A DNA stretch of 64,000 nucleotides, from positions 62,001 through 126,000 of the forward strand of contig NZ_RJPR01000001.1 in NCBI RefSeq assembly GCF_003943465.1. Reading direction: 5' to 3'. This DNA is from Streptococcus cristatus (GTDB lineage: Bacteria > Bacillota > Bacilli > Lactobacillales > Streptococcaceae). The notes below the pieces were generated by a model. That model worked only from the letters and a program-made list of their open reading frames with translations, searched no databases and was not told where the DNA came from. This document shows positions 51,556 through 62,627 of the stretch, in pieces; positions within the stretch are counted from its first letter, which is position 1, and the number at the start of each line of letters is the position of its first letter. A program made the position numbers and the translations under genes.

Positions 51556-52492
51556 CAGGCAATTCCTTCGTTTTGGAGACAATCAGACGGTACTGAGCCG
51601 CAAAGAGGGGCACCAAGTCTTCCAAGTCCTCTTCAAGGCAGAGAACCTTGACATTAGGACCAGCGTCCATGGTGAAATAGCAAGGATGTCCCTGGCCTCG
51701 GAGCTGGCGAACAAAGTCCATCGCAGCATAGCTTTCCTCTGTCAGATAAGTAAATGGAGGCGTGGCTGTCTCTGTCGTTGCATGCATCCGCAGGGCATTC
51801 TCCTCGGTCAACTGCCCAACTTTCTCAAAATCATTATCCTTTAGGTAGACCAGCATATCCTGATAGTCCTGAGCTGACTGGTCAATCCAATCCTGAAAAT
51901 TTTTGGACGTTTCAGCACAGAGCTGCATGCCAAGTCGACTAGAAATCGGCTTTTTCTCATCATGAAGCACCAACATAATCATGGCCAGCTTAAGGTCGGT
52001 TTGCACAGGGTAAATTGCTCCGCTATCCTTGTCCCATGCTGCCAAAGGACCAAAAAAGGAGCGGGCTGACGAACCTGAAGCAAACTTAGCCAACTGGGCC
52101 AGCTCCTCGGTATTGTAATGAGTTTTAAAATAAGCATCACAAGCCTTGACCAAGGCAGATAAGCCGCTGGAACTAGAGGATAAACCTGCTGCTGTCGGCA
52201 TATTGTTACTGGTGTCAATCCGCACCCAGTCACTTGGCTCCGTGCGAAAGCGATCAATAATCCGACTGACCTTAGCATTCTCTTCTGGGCTTTGCAATTG
52301 CCCATCGATATAAAATTCATCGCCAGCAGCCTCAGCCGAAAGTGGACTTAACTGGGTTTGGGTGTACATATTCTCTAAAGTCAAGGAAATACTGCTAGTG
52401 GAAGGAATCATCCGCTCAGCATCTGCCTTGCCCCAATACTTGACAATAGCAATATTGGCGTAAGACTTGACACTTACAGGCTTTCTATCCAT
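51545..52492 (-). CDS. mvaD: Diphosphomevalonate decarboxylase
   Basis: A 315-residue GHMP-superfamily enzyme giving isopentenyl diphosphate. SYANIAIVKYWGK is the classic start and PTAAGLSSSSSGLSALVKA the ATP loop; the catalytic Asp lies in FTMDAGPNVKVL. It overlaps mvaK1 by 19 bp. Confidence 0.96.
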
Positions 52493-53352
52493 ATATTGCT
52501 GGCTCCTTTCTCTCTCAAAAGACGGGCTAAGTCTTCCGCCTCTTTCTTTTCTTTTATTAGCACAATCACGCAGCCACCTAGGCCACCGCCACTCATTTTG
52601 GCTCCAAGAGCCCCATTTTCAAGCGCCAGCTCGACCAAGTCATCAGATAGCTGGCAAGAAACTCCCAACTGAGCTAGTTTGCCGTGAGCCTTAGTCATAG
52701 CCTGACCCATGGTCAGCAAATCTTTGAGATGGATCGCCTTTTCAACAATTTTCGTCAGATTTCCCAGCTCCTGTAAGAGGGGCAGAGCCTCCTGACCCAA
52801 ACTTTCTACCTTTTTGATGGCTTCCCTCGTGTGTCCGTGAATGCCCGTATCCGCAATCAACAGATAAGCGCTCAAATCTAACTCAATCTCTGAAAATCCG
52901 ACATTGCGGATAAACTTGATGGCTACATCACTAAGACAGGTCTTGGCATCCAGACCGCTTGGATTCATATGGGCAATCATCTCTGCTCGATTAGCCAAAA
53001 TTTCCAGAGTTTCATGATCCAAGGCTTCCTCGAAGTAGTCAAAAACCGCACGAATAGCTGCAATGCTGACAGCAGCAGACGAACCCATGCCCCGCTTTTC
53101 TGGCACCATAGAATTCACCTGGCAACGAATCTGAGCACCTTGCTTCCCCAAGTGCTCCAGACAGGCAAAAACAGCCATGGACAAGGTATCTTCCACATAG
53201 AGAGTCCAAGGCTTCTCAGAAGGAAATACCTGACAAGTCACTTCGATATTATTGAGAGGCAAAGCCAAGGCTGGATAGCCATAGACCACCGAATGCTCCC
53301 CCATCAGAATAATCTTGCTGTGTGCCTTGCCGACACCCTTCTCTTTTGTCAT
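52474..53352 (-). CDS. mvaK1: Mevalonate kinase
   Basis: A 292-residue GHMP kinase. AHSKIILMGEHSVVYG, PEKRGMGSSAAVSIAA and KMSGGGLGGCVIVL are the three GHMP motifs. First gene of the mvaK1-mvaD-mvaK2-fni unit. The RBS is weak and purine-rich. Confidence 0.95.
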   Translation of the reverse strand: MTKEKGVGKAHSKIILMGEHSVVYGYPALALPLNNIEVTCQVFPSEKPWTLYVEDTLSMAVFACLEHLGKQGAQIRCQVNSMVPEKRGMGSSAAVSIAAIRAVFDYFEEALDHETLEILANRAEMIAHMNPSGLDAKTCLSDVAIKFIRNVGFSEIELDLSAYLLIADTGIHGHTREAIKKVESLGQEALPLLQELGNLTKIVEKAIHLKDLLTMGQAMTKAHGKLAQLGVSCQLSDDLVELALENGALGAKMSGGGLGGCVIVLIKEKKEAEDLARLLREKGASNIWIESL

Positions 53353-53455
53353 ACTTTCTCTCTATTTCTTCCTTCTATCTTCTATATTTTAATATACTTT
53401 TGAAAAAAAAGCGATCTTTTCCTATCTTGACTGACAAAGTCACGTTAAGCAGTCA

Positions 53456-53482
53456 AAAACTCCAAGCAAAAGCCGGAGTTCT
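53456..53482 (-). terminator. Terminator after the serine hydrolase gene
   Basis: Arms AACTCC / GGAGTT around an 11-nt loop, followed on the minus strand by TTTTTGAC. Confidence 0.6.
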
Positions 53483-53531
53483 ATCCTATTTCAACATCAG
53501 CGACTGGCCTTTAGCCTCGGTAGGGAGGAGG

Positions 53532-54464
53532 CTACCACTCTTTTCTGATTAGATCCATCAGTTCATTGCGGTCTAAAATCCACTGGGCACGCTCATCCTT
53601 TTCATAGGTGCGATTGGAAAGAAAGATTGCGGCTTTCTGTTCCGCCCGATTGTACATGATAAAAGTACCCGTATAGCCAGTATGATCCAGCCATTCCCCT
53701 TCCAAATTCCAAGCTAGACTGCGTGTCTTGCCAGGCTCTAGAGCATAGTTTTGGCTCAATCTCTCTGCAAATTCGTCCTGCAAATAATGCTCTAAAAAGA
53801 TCTGCAAATCCTCAAGTCTTGAAAAAAGCCCGGCACTTCCAGCATGCTGGCCTAAGACACGCGCTTTGGGATCATGAACCACTCCCGCTTTCACGCCACG
53901 AACAGTCGGCACCGCAGAAGCTACTGGCCCAAAGCTAGTGTTCTTCATCGCCCACGGCTTAAAAATCTTGTCTTCAAATAACTTATCCAAAACTTCCCCG
54001 TACAGCTCCTCCAGCATAAAGCCCAGCAGGAGAAAATTAACATCTGTATAATGGAAGGTTTTATCATCCAGCACTGTCAAGCTATTGAGGGCTACCTTTA
54101 GTTCTTGAGCATTGAGCCTATCCCGATTAGGAATAAAGGGATCTAGCCCAGAGGTATGGGTCAACAGCTGGCGCAGGGTCACCCGATCATCATGAAAGGC
54201 TGGATAGTATTGCCGCAAAGGCGCATCGATATCCAATTCGCCAATCTGAAACAAAAATGCCACCAAGGTTCCTACGCCCACCACCTTACTGACGCTTGCC
54301 AGATCATAAAGCAGACCAGCTCGCGTTGCTGATTGACTGGCTGGGTCTGCTAAGCCAAGATAAAAACTCTGCCAGTGACCATCACGATAAAGAGACAAAC
54401 TAGCCCCAGGATAAAGCCCCGCAGCAAGTTGTTGATCTATCTTTTCTAAAATCCGCTGGGTCAT
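53532..54464 (-). CDS. Serine hydrolase, beta-lactamase class C/penicillin-binding-like
   Basis: A 310-residue protein of the class C beta-lactamase/PBP4* superfamily. The SxxK motif is SVSK (LASVSKVVG), YxN-like Y-T-D at HYTDVNF, and the third box is DHTGYTG (HTG instead of KTG). There is no signal peptide, so it may act in the cytoplasm as an esterase or peptidase; the substrate is unknown. It overlaps cppA by 4 bp. Confidence 0.86.
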   Translation of the reverse strand: MTQRILEKIDQQLAAGLYPGASLSLYRDGHWQSFYLGLADPASQSATRAGLLYDLASVSKVVGVGTLVAFLFQIGELDIDAPLRQYYPAFHDDRVTLRQLLTHTSGLDPFIPNRDRLNAQELKVALNSLTVLDDKTFHYTDVNFLLLGFMLEELYGEVLDKLFEDKIFKPWAMKNTSFGPVASAVPTVRGVKAGVVHDPKARVLGQHAGSAGLFSRLEDLQIFLEHYLQDEFAERLSQNYALEPGKTRSLAWNLEGEWLDHTGYTGTFIMYNRAEQKAAIFLSNRTYEKDERAQWILDRNELMDLIRKEW

Positions 54465-55198
54465 AGTTGCTCAAACCATAGTTCAATATTACTTGGGTCT
54501 TGGCTGACTAAGAATTTTTTAGATTTAGGGACAAAAAACTCCTGTGCTGCAAAAATCGATGACAATTTTTCCGCATCAAAATCCGTCACCAAACATTTGA
54601 GCATAGCCAAATCCCAAGTTTTTGTATTATCAGCTTGCAAATCTTGTCCTTGGGCTTCCTGCACATCTAGGAAATCCAAGACATTGCTCACTGGCTGATA
54701 GAAAGCCTTGACAACCTGTAAATCTGGGACACGAAGCTCAATCTTTTCCACATCAAATTGACTCAAGCCGATAAAATCGCTCTGCTCTTCAAATGTAGGA
54801 GTTTCTTGGACTGGTTGTAAGCTGTTCAGGTTCTCTTCCGCATGGAGCAAGATACGATCACCTTCCGGGGAAGTCGCTTCAAAAGCATAACCTTTCTCCC
54901 CACGATATAAACTATCAACTTCAATCCCTCTAGCCAACAAAGCTTCAATTTCTGACGCTTTTGCTACCTTAATCACTAAGCGAGCCAATTTTTTTGCCCC
55001 TTTAACTCGACGAGAGCGCATGCTTGGAGATTCTTCTAAGATCAATCTTTCTGTTTTGGTTTGATCGCCCAAAGACAACTGGGCTCCTTCTTCTAATAGG
55101 GATTTCATCCCTAGCGTTTTGCTATAGAAATCTTGATTTAGGTTCCGATTATTTACTTTTATTACTGGAACAATTCTTGCAACATGATTCACACTCAT
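54461..55198 (-). CDS. cppA: CppA-family protein (glyoxalase fold)
   Basis: A 246-residue protein of the streptococcal CppA family, once named for C3-degrading activity; structurally a vicinal-oxygen-chelate fold (glyoxalase-like) repeat. VARIVPVIKVNNRNLNQDFYSKTLGMK starts the first unit and KIELRVPDLQVVKAFYQ the second. ATG at 55198 has GGAGG 5 bp upstream; the open frame to 55210 starts with TTG. The enzymatic role is not settled. Confidence 0.85.
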   Translation of the reverse strand: MSVNHVARIVPVIKVNNRNLNQDFYSKTLGMKSLLEEGAQLSLGDQTKTERLILEESPSMRSRRVKGAKKLARLVIKVAKASEIEALLARGIEVDSLYRGEKGYAFEATSPEGDRILLHAEENLNSLQPVQETPTFEEQSDFIGLSQFDVEKIELRVPDLQVVKAFYQPVSNVLDFLDVQEAQGQDLQADNTKTWDLAMLKCLVTDFDAEKLSSIFAAQEFFVPKSKKFLVSQDPSNIELWFEQL

Positions 55199-55362
55199 AA
55201 CTTCCTCCAAACTATTTTATTGTAATAAATTTTCATTTTTTTGACAAGAAATTATGCGCAAACCAACAATTTTCAGAACATTTCTACTATCCTAATCTAA
55301 CAGACCAAAAATATAAAACAAATCGAATTTTTCTATTAGTAAAAAACCAACAAAAAAAGACC

Positions 55363-55383
55363 GAGATTTCTCTCAGTCTTTTG
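55363..55383 (-). terminator. Terminator after the aquaglyceroporin gene
   Basis: Imperfect stem AAGAC-GAGA / TCTC-GTCTT with a 4-nt loop and a T-run on the minus strand. Confidence 0.7.
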
Positions 55384-55390
55384 ATAAATA

Positions 55391-56287
55391 TTATCCGTAA
55401 ATCGCTTTAAACAAAGCTACTGCTGCAATACCAGCTGCAATTGGTGCTACAACCGGTACCCAAGAATACCACCATTTTGAATCGCCCTTGTGTTCACCAA
55501 GGATTGATTTTGGCAAGATAAAGTGCAAGATACGAGGTCCGAGGTCACGGGCTGGGTTAAGACCTGGTCCAGTAGGACCTCCAAGTGAAGTTACCAAAGC
55601 CATGACAAGGAAACCAAGTGCCAAGTGAGCGACAGCAGATGATCCATTTGTTGCTTGTGCAAATGTATTGTGAATAAGACTTTGAACATCTGATTCTGCT
55701 ACTTTTTGACCTGCTTGAGCTGCTTGAAGAGCTTGTTGTTGTACATTCTTCTCGATAAGAACCTTCAATTCCGCACCGAAGTGAAGTTTAGTCATGCCCA
55801 TCGCTGCAAAGAAAAGAACAAATGAACCAACAAACTCATTGATAAAGCCATTAATTGTTGCTGCTTTACGAGATTCAGGTGTTCCGTGATCTAGACTTGA
55901 AATGGTTGAGAAAGTACCCAAGATATTGTTTGGATTTTCTGTTTTCAAGTAGTAAGGGCGGTGTGTCGCTACAACCAAAGCCTGTCCAAAGATCGCACCC
56001 AAAACTTGAGCAAGAATATAAGGAGCTACCTGAGCCCATGGGAAGTAACCGCTAATTGCAAGCCCTAAAGTGAAGGCAGGGTTGATGTGGTTACCTGAGG
56101 TATTTCCAAACATCAGAGCTGGAATCATAACCCCCATACCGTAACCAACGGCAATGACCAACCAGCCACTTTGATGACCTTTAGTTCCTTTTAATTCAAC
56201 ATTGGCAACAGCACCATTCCCCAAAATGATCAGGATAGCTGTTCCTAAAAATTCCGTGGCATATTTAATAGCCCAACTGAAATCCAT
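55391..56287 (-). CDS. glpF: Aquaporin/glycerol uptake facilitator
   Basis: A 298-residue six-helix channel. The two pore motifs are HINPAFTLG and GLNPARDLGPR; the Asp after the second NPAR points to glycerol-type channels. A hydrophilic Gln/Ala-rich stretch of about 40 residues lies before the second half, making it longer than E. coli GlpF and similar to lactococcal Gla. It is divergent from pepX. Confidence 0.9.
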   Translation of the reverse strand: MDFSWAIKYATEFLGTAILIILGNGAVANVELKGTKGHQSGWLVIAVGYGMGVMIPALMFGNTSGNHINPAFTLGLAISGYFPWAQVAPYILAQVLGAIFGQALVVATHRPYYLKTENPNNILGTFSTISSLDHGTPESRKAATINGFINEFVGSFVLFFAAMGMTKLHFGAELKVLIEKNVQQQALQAAQAGQKVAESDVQSLIHNTFAQATNGSSAVAHLALGFLVMALVTSLGGPTGPGLNPARDLGPRILHFILPKSILGEHKGDSKWWYSWVPVVAPIAAGIAAVALFKAIYG

Positions 56288-56310
56288 CTAATTTCTCCTT
56301 TAAAATTTTT

Positions 56311-56339
56311 TAGACAATCTATATTTTATCAAGTATAAT
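56311..56339 (+). promoter_or_regulatory. pepX promoter
   Basis: TAGACA at 56311-56316, a 17-bp spacer and TATAAT at 56334-56339. Confidence 0.6.
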
Positions 56340-56389
56340 GGATAATGTAAAGGTCATTTTAAATAAAAACCAGAAAAAGAGGGAAAAAT

Positions 56390-58681
56390 ATGCGCTTCAA
56401 TCAGTATAGTTATCGCAAGACAAATCCAGACACTATGCGCCAAGAATTAGCCGAGTTGGGCTTCATCTATGAGCCGCAACTTTCTGACAAAGACAATCTC
56501 CAAAGCTTCCTACAACGTTGTTTCTTTCTCTATCAGGATAGGGACTACTTGCTTCGAGCTTGGGCAGCTGATAGCGAAACTGACCTATTGACCTTCTTCG
56601 AGTCAGACCGCGAACTGACAGCTGAGGTCTTCTATATGACTGCCTTTCAGCTCTTGGATTTTGTGCCTTTTGTTGATTTCACCGATCTTGAGAAATTCCG
56701 AACAGAAAGCAACTTCCCTATCGTTTACGGCGATCTGCTAGAAAACCTCTATCAGTTACTCAACACTCGGACAAAAAATGGCAATCTGTTGGTTGATAAG
56801 CTGGTCAGCGAGGGTTTGATTCCTGAGGACAATACCTACCACTACTTCAATGGCAAGAGCTTGGCAACTTTTACCAGCTACGATGCCATCCGCGAGGTAG
56901 TTTATGTGGAAAGCCGAGTTGATACTGATGGAGATGGCCTGCCAGATCTGGTCAAAGTCAGCATTATCCGTCCTCGTTACCAAGGGCAAATCCCCGCGGT
57001 CATGACCGCTTCTCCTTATCATCAGGGAACCAACGATCCGGCCAGCGATAAGGCTCTCCATAATATGAATGTGGACTTAGTAAAAAAAGAGCCACATCAA
57101 ATCACAGTCCAAGACCCTGAGCTTAAATTGCTCCAGTTGGATTCGCCAGCTCCAGCTCAAGAAGTCTCTGAAGCTGAGGAAAAATTGGGTCATATCGGCA
57201 CCTACACCCTCAATGACTACTTGCTGCCCCGCGGTTTTGCCAATCTCTATGTGTCTGGCGTGGGAACCAAAGATTCTCAAGGCCTGATGACAAGTGGTGA
57301 CTACCAGCAGATCGAGGCCTACAAGAATGTCATCGACTGGCTCAACGGCCGTTGCCGAGCCTTCACTGACCACACGCGCCAGCGGGAAATCAAGGCTAGT
57401 TGGTCCAACGGAAAAGTAGCTACGACAGGCATTTCCTATCTGGGCACCATGTCCAACGGGCTGGCTACGACTGGTGTAGATGGTTTGGAAGTCATTATCG
57501 CCGAAGCTGGGATTTCTTCTTGGTACAACTACTACCGCGAAAACGGCCTCGTCACAAGCCCTGGCGGCTACCCAGGAGAAGACTTTGAATCCCTGACCGA
57601 ACTGACCTACTCCCGCAACCTGAGGGCTGGTGACTATCTACGTCATAATGATGCTTATCAGCGGAGCCTAGAGCAACAGCGTAAGGACCTAGACCGGCAA
57701 ACCGGAGATTACAATCAATTTTGGCATGACCGCAACTATCTGCTCCATACAGATAAGGTCAAGGCCGAAGTCGTCTTCACCCACGGCTCTCAGGACTGGA
57801 ATGTCAAACCCCTCCATGTTTATAATATGTTCCGAGCTCTGCCAGCTCACATCAAAAAGCACCTCTTCTTCCACAATGGTGCCCATGTTTACATGAACAA
57901 CTGGCAGTCCATCGACTTCCGCGAAGCCATGAATGCCCTTTTATCTAAAAAATTACTTGGGCATGCCTCAGACTTCGAACTGCCATCAGTCATCTGGCAG
58001 GACAACAGCCAAGCTCAAAATTGGCTAACTCTGGAAGACTTTGGTGGACAAAAGAACTACGCTCATTTCCAACTAGGTGAAGGCTCTCAAAAGATTCAAA
58101 ACCAGTATTCAGAAGAAGATTACAATCGTTTTGCCAAAAGCTATCAAAGCTTTAAAAATGAACTCTTTGACGGCAAGGTCAACCAGATTACTCTGGATTG
58201 GACTTTGGAAGACGACCTCTTCCTCAACGGGGCCACCCAGCTCAAACTGCGCCTTAAATCCAGCACGGACAAGGGGCTGATTTCTGCCCAACTACTGGAC
58301 TTTGGACCAGCTAAACGCCTCACTCCAATTCCGATACCGCTTGAGCCTAGAGTCATGGACAACGGCCGCTACTATATGCTGGACAATCTAGTTGAGTTGC
58401 CTTTTGCCGAAACGCCACACCGTGTCATCACCAAAGGCTTCCTCAACCTGCAAAATCGGACAGATTTGCTGACGGTAGAAGAAGTTACTCCTGACCAATG
58501 GATGGAATGTACATTTAATCTGCAACCAACCATCTACAAGATGAAAAAAGGTGACCAGCTCCGCCTCGTCCTCTACACTACAGACTTCGAACACACCGTC
58601 CGTGATAAGACAGACTATCAGCTGACGGTAGATCTAGGGCAATCTAGTCTAGACTTGCCGACCATGACATCACTTTCATAA
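56390..58681 (+). CDS. pepX: Xaa-Pro dipeptidyl-peptidase
   Basis: A 763-residue serine peptidase that removes X-Pro dipeptides from peptides. The nucleophile is Ser349 in [12 protein letters not shown], with an Asp in HGSQDWNVK and His in [10 protein letters not shown]. Length is normal. It is monocistronic with a bidirectional terminator at its end. Confidence 0.96.
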   Translation: MRFNQYSYRKTNPDTMRQELAELGFIYEPQLSDKDNLQSFLQRCFFLYQDRDYLLRAWAADSETDLLTFFESDRELTAEVFYMTAFQLLDFVPFVDFTDLEKFRTESNFPIVYGDLLENLYQLLNTRTKNGNLLVDKLVSEGLIPEDNTYHYFNGKSLATFTSYDAIREVVYVESRVDTDGDGLPDLVKVSIIRPRYQGQIPAVMTASPYHQGTNDPASDKALHNMNVDLVKKEPHQITVQDPELKLLQLDSPAPAQEVSEAEEKLGHIGTYTLNDYLLPRGFANLYVSGVGTKDSQGLMTSGDYQQIEAYKNVIDWLNGRCRAFTDHTRQREIKASWSNGKVATTGISYLGTMSNGLATTGVDGLEVIIAEAGISSWYNYYRENGLVTSPGGYPGEDFESLTELTYSRNLRAGDYLRHNDAYQRSLEQQRKDLDRQTGDYNQFWHDRNYLLHTDKVKAEVVFTHGSQDWNVKPLHVYNMFRALPAHIKKHLFFHNGAHVYMNNWQSIDFREAMNALLSKKLLGHASDFELPSVIWQDNSQAQNWLTLEDFGGQKNYAHFQLGEGSQKIQNQYSEEDYNRFAKSYQSFKNELFDGKVNQITLDWTLEDDLFLNGATQLKLRLKSSTDKGLISAQLLDFGPAKRLTPIPIPLEPRVMDNGRYYMLDNLVELPFAETPHRVITKGFLNLQNRTDLLTVEEVTPDQWMECTFNLQPTIYKMKKGDQLRLVLYTTDFEHTVRDKTDYQLTVDLGQSSLDLPTMTSLS

Positions 58682-58686
58682 AACCT

Positions 58687-58718
58687 AAAAGACGCTGAAA
58701 TTCAGCGCCTTTTTCTTT
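58687..58718. terminator. Bidirectional terminator between pepX and the lipoprotein gene
   Basis: Stem CGCTGAA / TTCAGCG with flanking A- and T-runs at the convergent ends. Confidence 0.78.
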
Positions 58719-59131
58719 TATCGTAGATTAAAATATTTCTCTGCATATTTTTTATAATCTGGCTTTTCCTTGCGGTTCATAGCAAAGAGCATACTGCCTG
58801 TGAGATAATCATCGTCTGAATCAGGAATTAGCATAATAGCAACATTTTTATCTTTCTCAGGAAAGACGATAGAAAATAATTTGCCATTATCTTTCCGAGT
58901 CAGGCCATAATAACTCACCCCATTTTTAAAACCAACAGCATTTTGAGTATACTTATACTCTTCTTCGTTGATAATGATGGTCTTGTCTTTTATTTCAATG
59001 GTCATTTGTTCTCCTCTAACATCCTGAACATTCCATTTCCCCTGAATTTTAGGGCTACCACTACAGCCGATTAGGATGAAGAGGGATGAGAGCACTACCA
59101 ACAGCAAAGCTTTTATCTTCTTATTTTTCAA
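58718..59131 (-). CDS. Lipoprotein of unknown function
   Basis: A 137-residue protein with a lipobox signal peptide: KNKKIKALLLVVLSSLFILIGC, modified Cys at residue 23. The mature part is small and polar, with IKGKWNV-like KIQGKWNVQDVRG at its start. This resembles small streptococcal lipoproteins with a lipocalin-like domain; no function can be assigned. Confidence 0.8.
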   Translation of the reverse strand: MKNKKIKALLLVVLSSLFILIGCSGSPKIQGKWNVQDVRGEQMTIEIKDKTIIINEEEYKYTQNAVGFKNGVSYYGLTRKDNGKLFSIVFPEKDKNVAIMLIPDSDDDYLTGSMLFAMNRKEKPDYKKYAEKYFNLR

Positions 59132-59300
59132 GTTGTCTTCTCCTTGGGATATAGATTCATGACCATTCTACTATAAAGACTAAATCTTTGTCAAACCTTC
59201 TAGAAATGTTCTTCTTGCCACTTTTCTAAAAAATGATATAATTGAAGAGTGAAGATTACTAAGGGGCTCAGCCCTTGCGAGAGAAAGGAAAGAAAATCTT

Positions 59301-59600
59301 ATGATGAATATGCAAAACATGATGAAGCAAGCCCAAAAACTTAAAAAAGACATGGACATTGCTCAAGCAGAATTAGCCGCAACTGAATTTGTTGGAAAAT
59401 CTAGCCAAGATTTAGTTGTAGCAACTCTTACTGGTGATAAAAAGGTTGTCAAAATTGACTTTCAGCCTGCTATCGTAGACCCAGAAGATATGGAAACTCT
59501 GTCTGATTTGACTAGCCAAGCTATCAATGCTGCTATCGATCAAATCAACGAAGCAGCTAAACAAAAACTCAGCGCTTTCCAAAGTGGACTTTCTTTCTAA
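59301..59600 (+). CDS. YbaB/EbfC-family nucleoid-associated protein
   Basis: A 99-residue DNA-binding protein: [23 protein letters not shown] and [20 protein letters not shown] are typical. Upstream a short GC-rich hairpin (AAGGGGCT/AGCCCTT) lies just before the RBS. The gene stands alone and has its own terminator. Confidence 0.93.
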   Translation: MMNMQNMMKQAQKLKKDMDIAQAELAATEFVGKSSQDLVVATLTGDKKVVKIDFQPAIVDPEDMETLSDLTSQAINAAIDQINEAAKQKLSAFQSGLSF

Positions 59601-59624
59601 TTCTGTTAAGTCATTTTAAAAATC

Positions 59625-59668
59625 AACTCCCAAAAGATGAACTGCTCATCCTTTTGGGAGTTTTTTTG
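59625..59668 (+). terminator. Terminator after the YbaB-family gene
   Basis: Long stem AACTCCCAAAAGATGA / TCATCCTTTTGGGAGTT followed by a T-run. Confidence 0.85.
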
Positions 59669-59718
59669 CGCAAAAAATTGGAGAAAAGATCTAAGCATTT
59701 TCTCCAATATAAATCTTC

Positions 59719-61266
59719 TTAATGTCTAAAATGTCTCACGCCTGTGAAGACCATGGTCAAACCATATTTGTCCGCAGCTTCGATAGATTCTTGGTCACGG
59801 ACTGATCCACCTGGCTGGATGATAGCCTTGATTCCTGCTTTAGCGATTTCTTCCACGTTATCCGCAAATGGGAAGAAGGCATCGGAAGCAAGGACGGCGC
59901 CGTCAAGACGGTCTTTAGCTTGGTCAATGGCAATGCGGACAGAAGCTACACGGTTGGTTTGTCCTGGGCCAACGCCGAGTGTCATGTGGTCGTTGGTCAC
60001 GATGATCCCGTTTGATTTGACGTACTTGATAGCCTTCCAAGCGAACTCAAGAGCAGTTGCTTCTGTCTCGGTTGGTTGACGTTTGGTCACCACTTGCCAG
60101 TCAGCTGGGCTCTCTTTGACAACGTCTTGGTTTTGCACGAGAAGTCCACCGACAACACCTGTGTATTCTGCTTCCACTTCACTAGCCTCTTGAGCGTCAA
60201 ATGGCAAGGCAAGGATACGCAAGTTTTTCTTTTTGTTGGTCAAAATGGCTAGCGCTTCATCCGTATAGCTCGGTGCGATGATGATTTCAAGGAAAACGCC
60301 GTGCATCTTCTCAGCTGTCGCAGCATCCACCTCACGGTTAAGGACGACAATTCCACCAAAGATAGACACTGGGTCAGACTCATAAGCATAGTCCCAAGCA
60401 GTTTCGATATCATCAGCTTGACCGATACCGCACGGGTTCATGTGTTTCAAAGCCACAACGGTTGGACGATCTTTGAAGTCACGGATGATACGGATAGCTG
60501 CATCCGCATCGCGGATATTGTTGAAGGACAATTCCTTACCGTTGAGCTGTTTCGCTGATGCAATTGAGTAGTCAGTCGGCAAAGCTTTTTGATAGAAATC
60601 CGCATCCTGTTGAGGATTTTCCCCATAGCGCATGGCTTGCTTGAGGTCATAGGTCAAAGTGAGTTTTTCTGGTTTTGCTTCGCCCACTTGAGCTGTGAAG
60701 TATTCTGCAATCAAGGCATCATAAGCTGCTGTGTGACGGAAAACCTTAGCCGCCAAACGTTGACGCGTTTCGTAAGTCGTTTCACCATTGGATGACAATT
60801 CGTCCAAAACCACAGCATAGTCAGCAGGGTCTACCACAACTGTCACGCTGGCATGGTTTTTAGCTGCTGAACGAAGCATAGATGGCCCACCGATATCGAT
60901 ATTTTCCACCGCATCAGCGTATGTCACATCTGGCTTGAGAATCGTTTCCTTGAAAGGATAGAGATTGACAACTACAAGGTCGATGAGCTCAATCTTATTG
61001 TTCTTGGCTGCTTCTAGGTGACTATCCAAGTCACGACGAGCAAGGAGCCCACCGTGGATATTTGGATGGAGGGTCTTGACGCGACCGTCCATCATTTCTG
61101 GAAAACCAGTCACATCATCGATTGCAATGGTCTCCACTCCAGCATTATCAAGGGCAACCTTTGTCCCACCTGTTGAGATAATATCCCAACCAAGTTTTTT
61201 AAGTTCTTGGGCAAATTCAACGATGCCCGCTTTGTCTGAGACGCTGATTAAGGCGCGTTTAGTCAT
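59719..61266 (-). CDS. purH: Bifunctional AICAR transformylase/IMP cyclohydrolase
   Basis: A 515-residue enzyme for the last two steps of IMP synthesis. The cyclohydrolase domain starts [15 protein letters not shown] with [15 protein letters not shown]; the transformylase domain has [13 protein letters not shown] [12 protein letters not shown] and [13 protein letters not shown] 61266 has AAAGGA upstream; a longer frame to 61302 is less likely. It is the last pur gene here, separated from purN by the SUFU gene. Confidence 0.97.
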   Translation of the reverse strand: MTKRALISVSDKAGIVEFAQELKKLGWDIISTGGTKVALDNAGVETIAIDDVTGFPEMMDGRVKTLHPNIHGGLLARRDLDSHLEAAKNNKIELIDLVVVNLYPFKETILKPDVTYADAVENIDIGGPSMLRSAAKNHASVTVVVDPADYAVVLDELSSNGETTYETRQRLAAKVFRHTAAYDALIAEYFTAQVGEAKPEKLTLTYDLKQAMRYGENPQQDADFYQKALPTDYSIASAKQLNGKELSFNNIRDADAAIRIIRDFKDRPTVVALKHMNPCGIGQADDIETAWDYAYESDPVSIFGGIVVLNREVDAATAEKMHGVFLEIIIAPSYTDEALAILTNKKKNLRILALPFDAQEASEVEAEYTGVVGGLLVQNQDVVKESPADWQVVTKRQPTETEATALEFAWKAIKYVKSNGIIVTNDHMTLGVGPGQTNRVASVRIAIDQAKDRLDGAVLASDAFFPFADNVEEIAKAGIKAIIQPGGSVRDQESIEAADKYGLTMVFTGVRHFRH

Positions 61267-61307
61267 GTTTTTTCCTTTCATTGTATCAAGAGGTGCTTTC
61301 ACATCAT

Positions 61308-62015
61308 TTAAATTAAAGACTGGCGATTATAATCTGTAAGCTGATCTCCAAGTTCTTTCAACAATTTCCTAACCTCCAGCTTACTTGTTTCACTTTCATA
61401 AATACTTCGCAGTTCGGCGTCTGTTGCACCAATTAAGGTTACAAATTCCACTTTTCCATGCGGAGTATCTAGAGGCTTAGCTAAATCATCAGCAGCAGTC
61501 AAGAAGCCTGTCAAATTAGATTTCTGTTGGGCATCAATTCCTACCGTTTGCTTGGTATAGATGTATTCTTCTGGCAAAACCACTTTACCCGTTTTAAAAA
61601 TATATCTTGCCACATACTGTAGCAAACCACAGCCATTTTTAATTTCTTCTTCGTCATTATTTGATTTCTTTAACTTAAAGGTTAATTCAATCCCATAACC
61701 ACTGTATTCAAGATCTTCGCTTTCTTTAGTATATAATTCTGACAAACCATAACTCACAAAATGCCAAAAATCTCCTGCATCGTAAACACTGATGCCATCA
61801 AGTGGATCTGGACCGCCTAGCATATACTTGATAACTGTTACATAATGAAGAGGACTGGGCTGATCAGGGTATAAACGATTAAATTCTGCATCAATCGCTT
61901 CCCATCCTGGAGCGCTATCATCTGTATTTTCAACTTTAATAACAATCTTGTCTTCATCTTTAGTTGACTTCTCTTCATCAGAAGATTTCTTCTTAAAAAA
62001 ATCAAACAACCCCAT
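61308..62015 (-). CDS. Suppressor-of-fused (SUFU) domain protein
   Basis: A 235-residue protein. After an acidic/lysine-rich N-terminus (to about residue 32) come the SUFU hallmarks: [53 protein letters not shown] and [12 protein letters not shown]. In bacteria SUFU proteins are often immunity or effector-binding partners of polymorphic toxins, but here no toxin gene is adjacent. RBS AAGGAG. It interrupts the purN-purH order, 60 bp from purN and 41 bp from purH. Confidence 0.88.
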   Translation of the reverse strand: MGLFDFFKKKSSDEEKSTKDEDKIVIKVENTDDSAPGWEAIDAEFNRLYPDQPSPLHYVTVIKYMLGGPDPLDGISVYDAGDFWHFVSYGLSELYTKESEDLEYSGYGIELTFKLKKSNNDEEEIKNGCGLLQYVARYIFKTGKVVLPEEYIYTKQTVGIDAQQKSNLTGFLTAADDLAKPLDTPHGKVEFVTLIGATDAELRSIYESETSKLEVRKLLKELGDQLTDYNRQSLI

Positions 62016-62075
62016 AAATTTCTCCTTAGCAGATGACTTTTAATCCTTGCCACAAAATCAGCTATGATTTCCTTC

Positions 62076-62627
62076 TTATTTTCGTGCAACTCCCAAGCTA
62101 TCCAGAACCTCTGGATACAACTTGTACTCCGCCTCATGAATGCGGGCTTCAAAGCTTTCGATGGTATCATCAGCCAAACGCGGCACGCGCACCTGTTTGA
62201 TAACCTTTCCTGTATCCACACCAGAGTCCACCCAGTGAATGGTCACGCCACTCTCAGCGACACCAGCATTCCAAGCGTCCTCAATCCCATGAGCTCCTGG
62301 AAATTCGGGCAGGTAGGCTGGATGGATATTGATAATACGCCCCTCGTAGGCTCCAAGTAAGGTTGGCCCAACGATTTTCATGTAGCCGGCGAGACAAACC
62401 AAGTCAATCTGGTGCTCTTCCAAGAGTTCGACTAGGGCTGCTTCGTAGTCTGCCTTGTTCTCAAACTCCTTGAGTTCAAAAGCATAGGGCAGAATGCCAA
62501 GCTTGTCGGCACGCTCCAGCACATAGGCATCACGATGGTCTGAAAAGATAAACTCCACTGGAAATTCTTCGGCAATCACCTGAAAATTTGAGCCATTACC
62601 AGATGCAAAAACCGCTATTTTTTTCAT
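62076..62627 (-). CDS. purN: Phosphoribosylglycinamide formyltransferase
   Basis: A 183-residue folate-dependent GAR transformylase. [14 protein letters not shown] is the substrate loop; the catalytic region reads [16 protein letters not shown] and [10 protein letters not shown], with Asn and His present. It overlaps purM by 4 bp. Confidence 0.96.
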   Translation of the reverse strand: MKKIAVFASGNGSNFQVIAEEFPVEFIFSDHRDAYVLERADKLGILPYAFELKEFENKADYEAALVELLEEHQIDLVCLAGYMKIVGPTLLGAYEGRIINIHPAYLPEFPGAHGIEDAWNAGVAESGVTIHWVDSGVDTGKVIKQVRVPRLADDTIESFEARIHEAEYKLYPEVLDSLGVARK

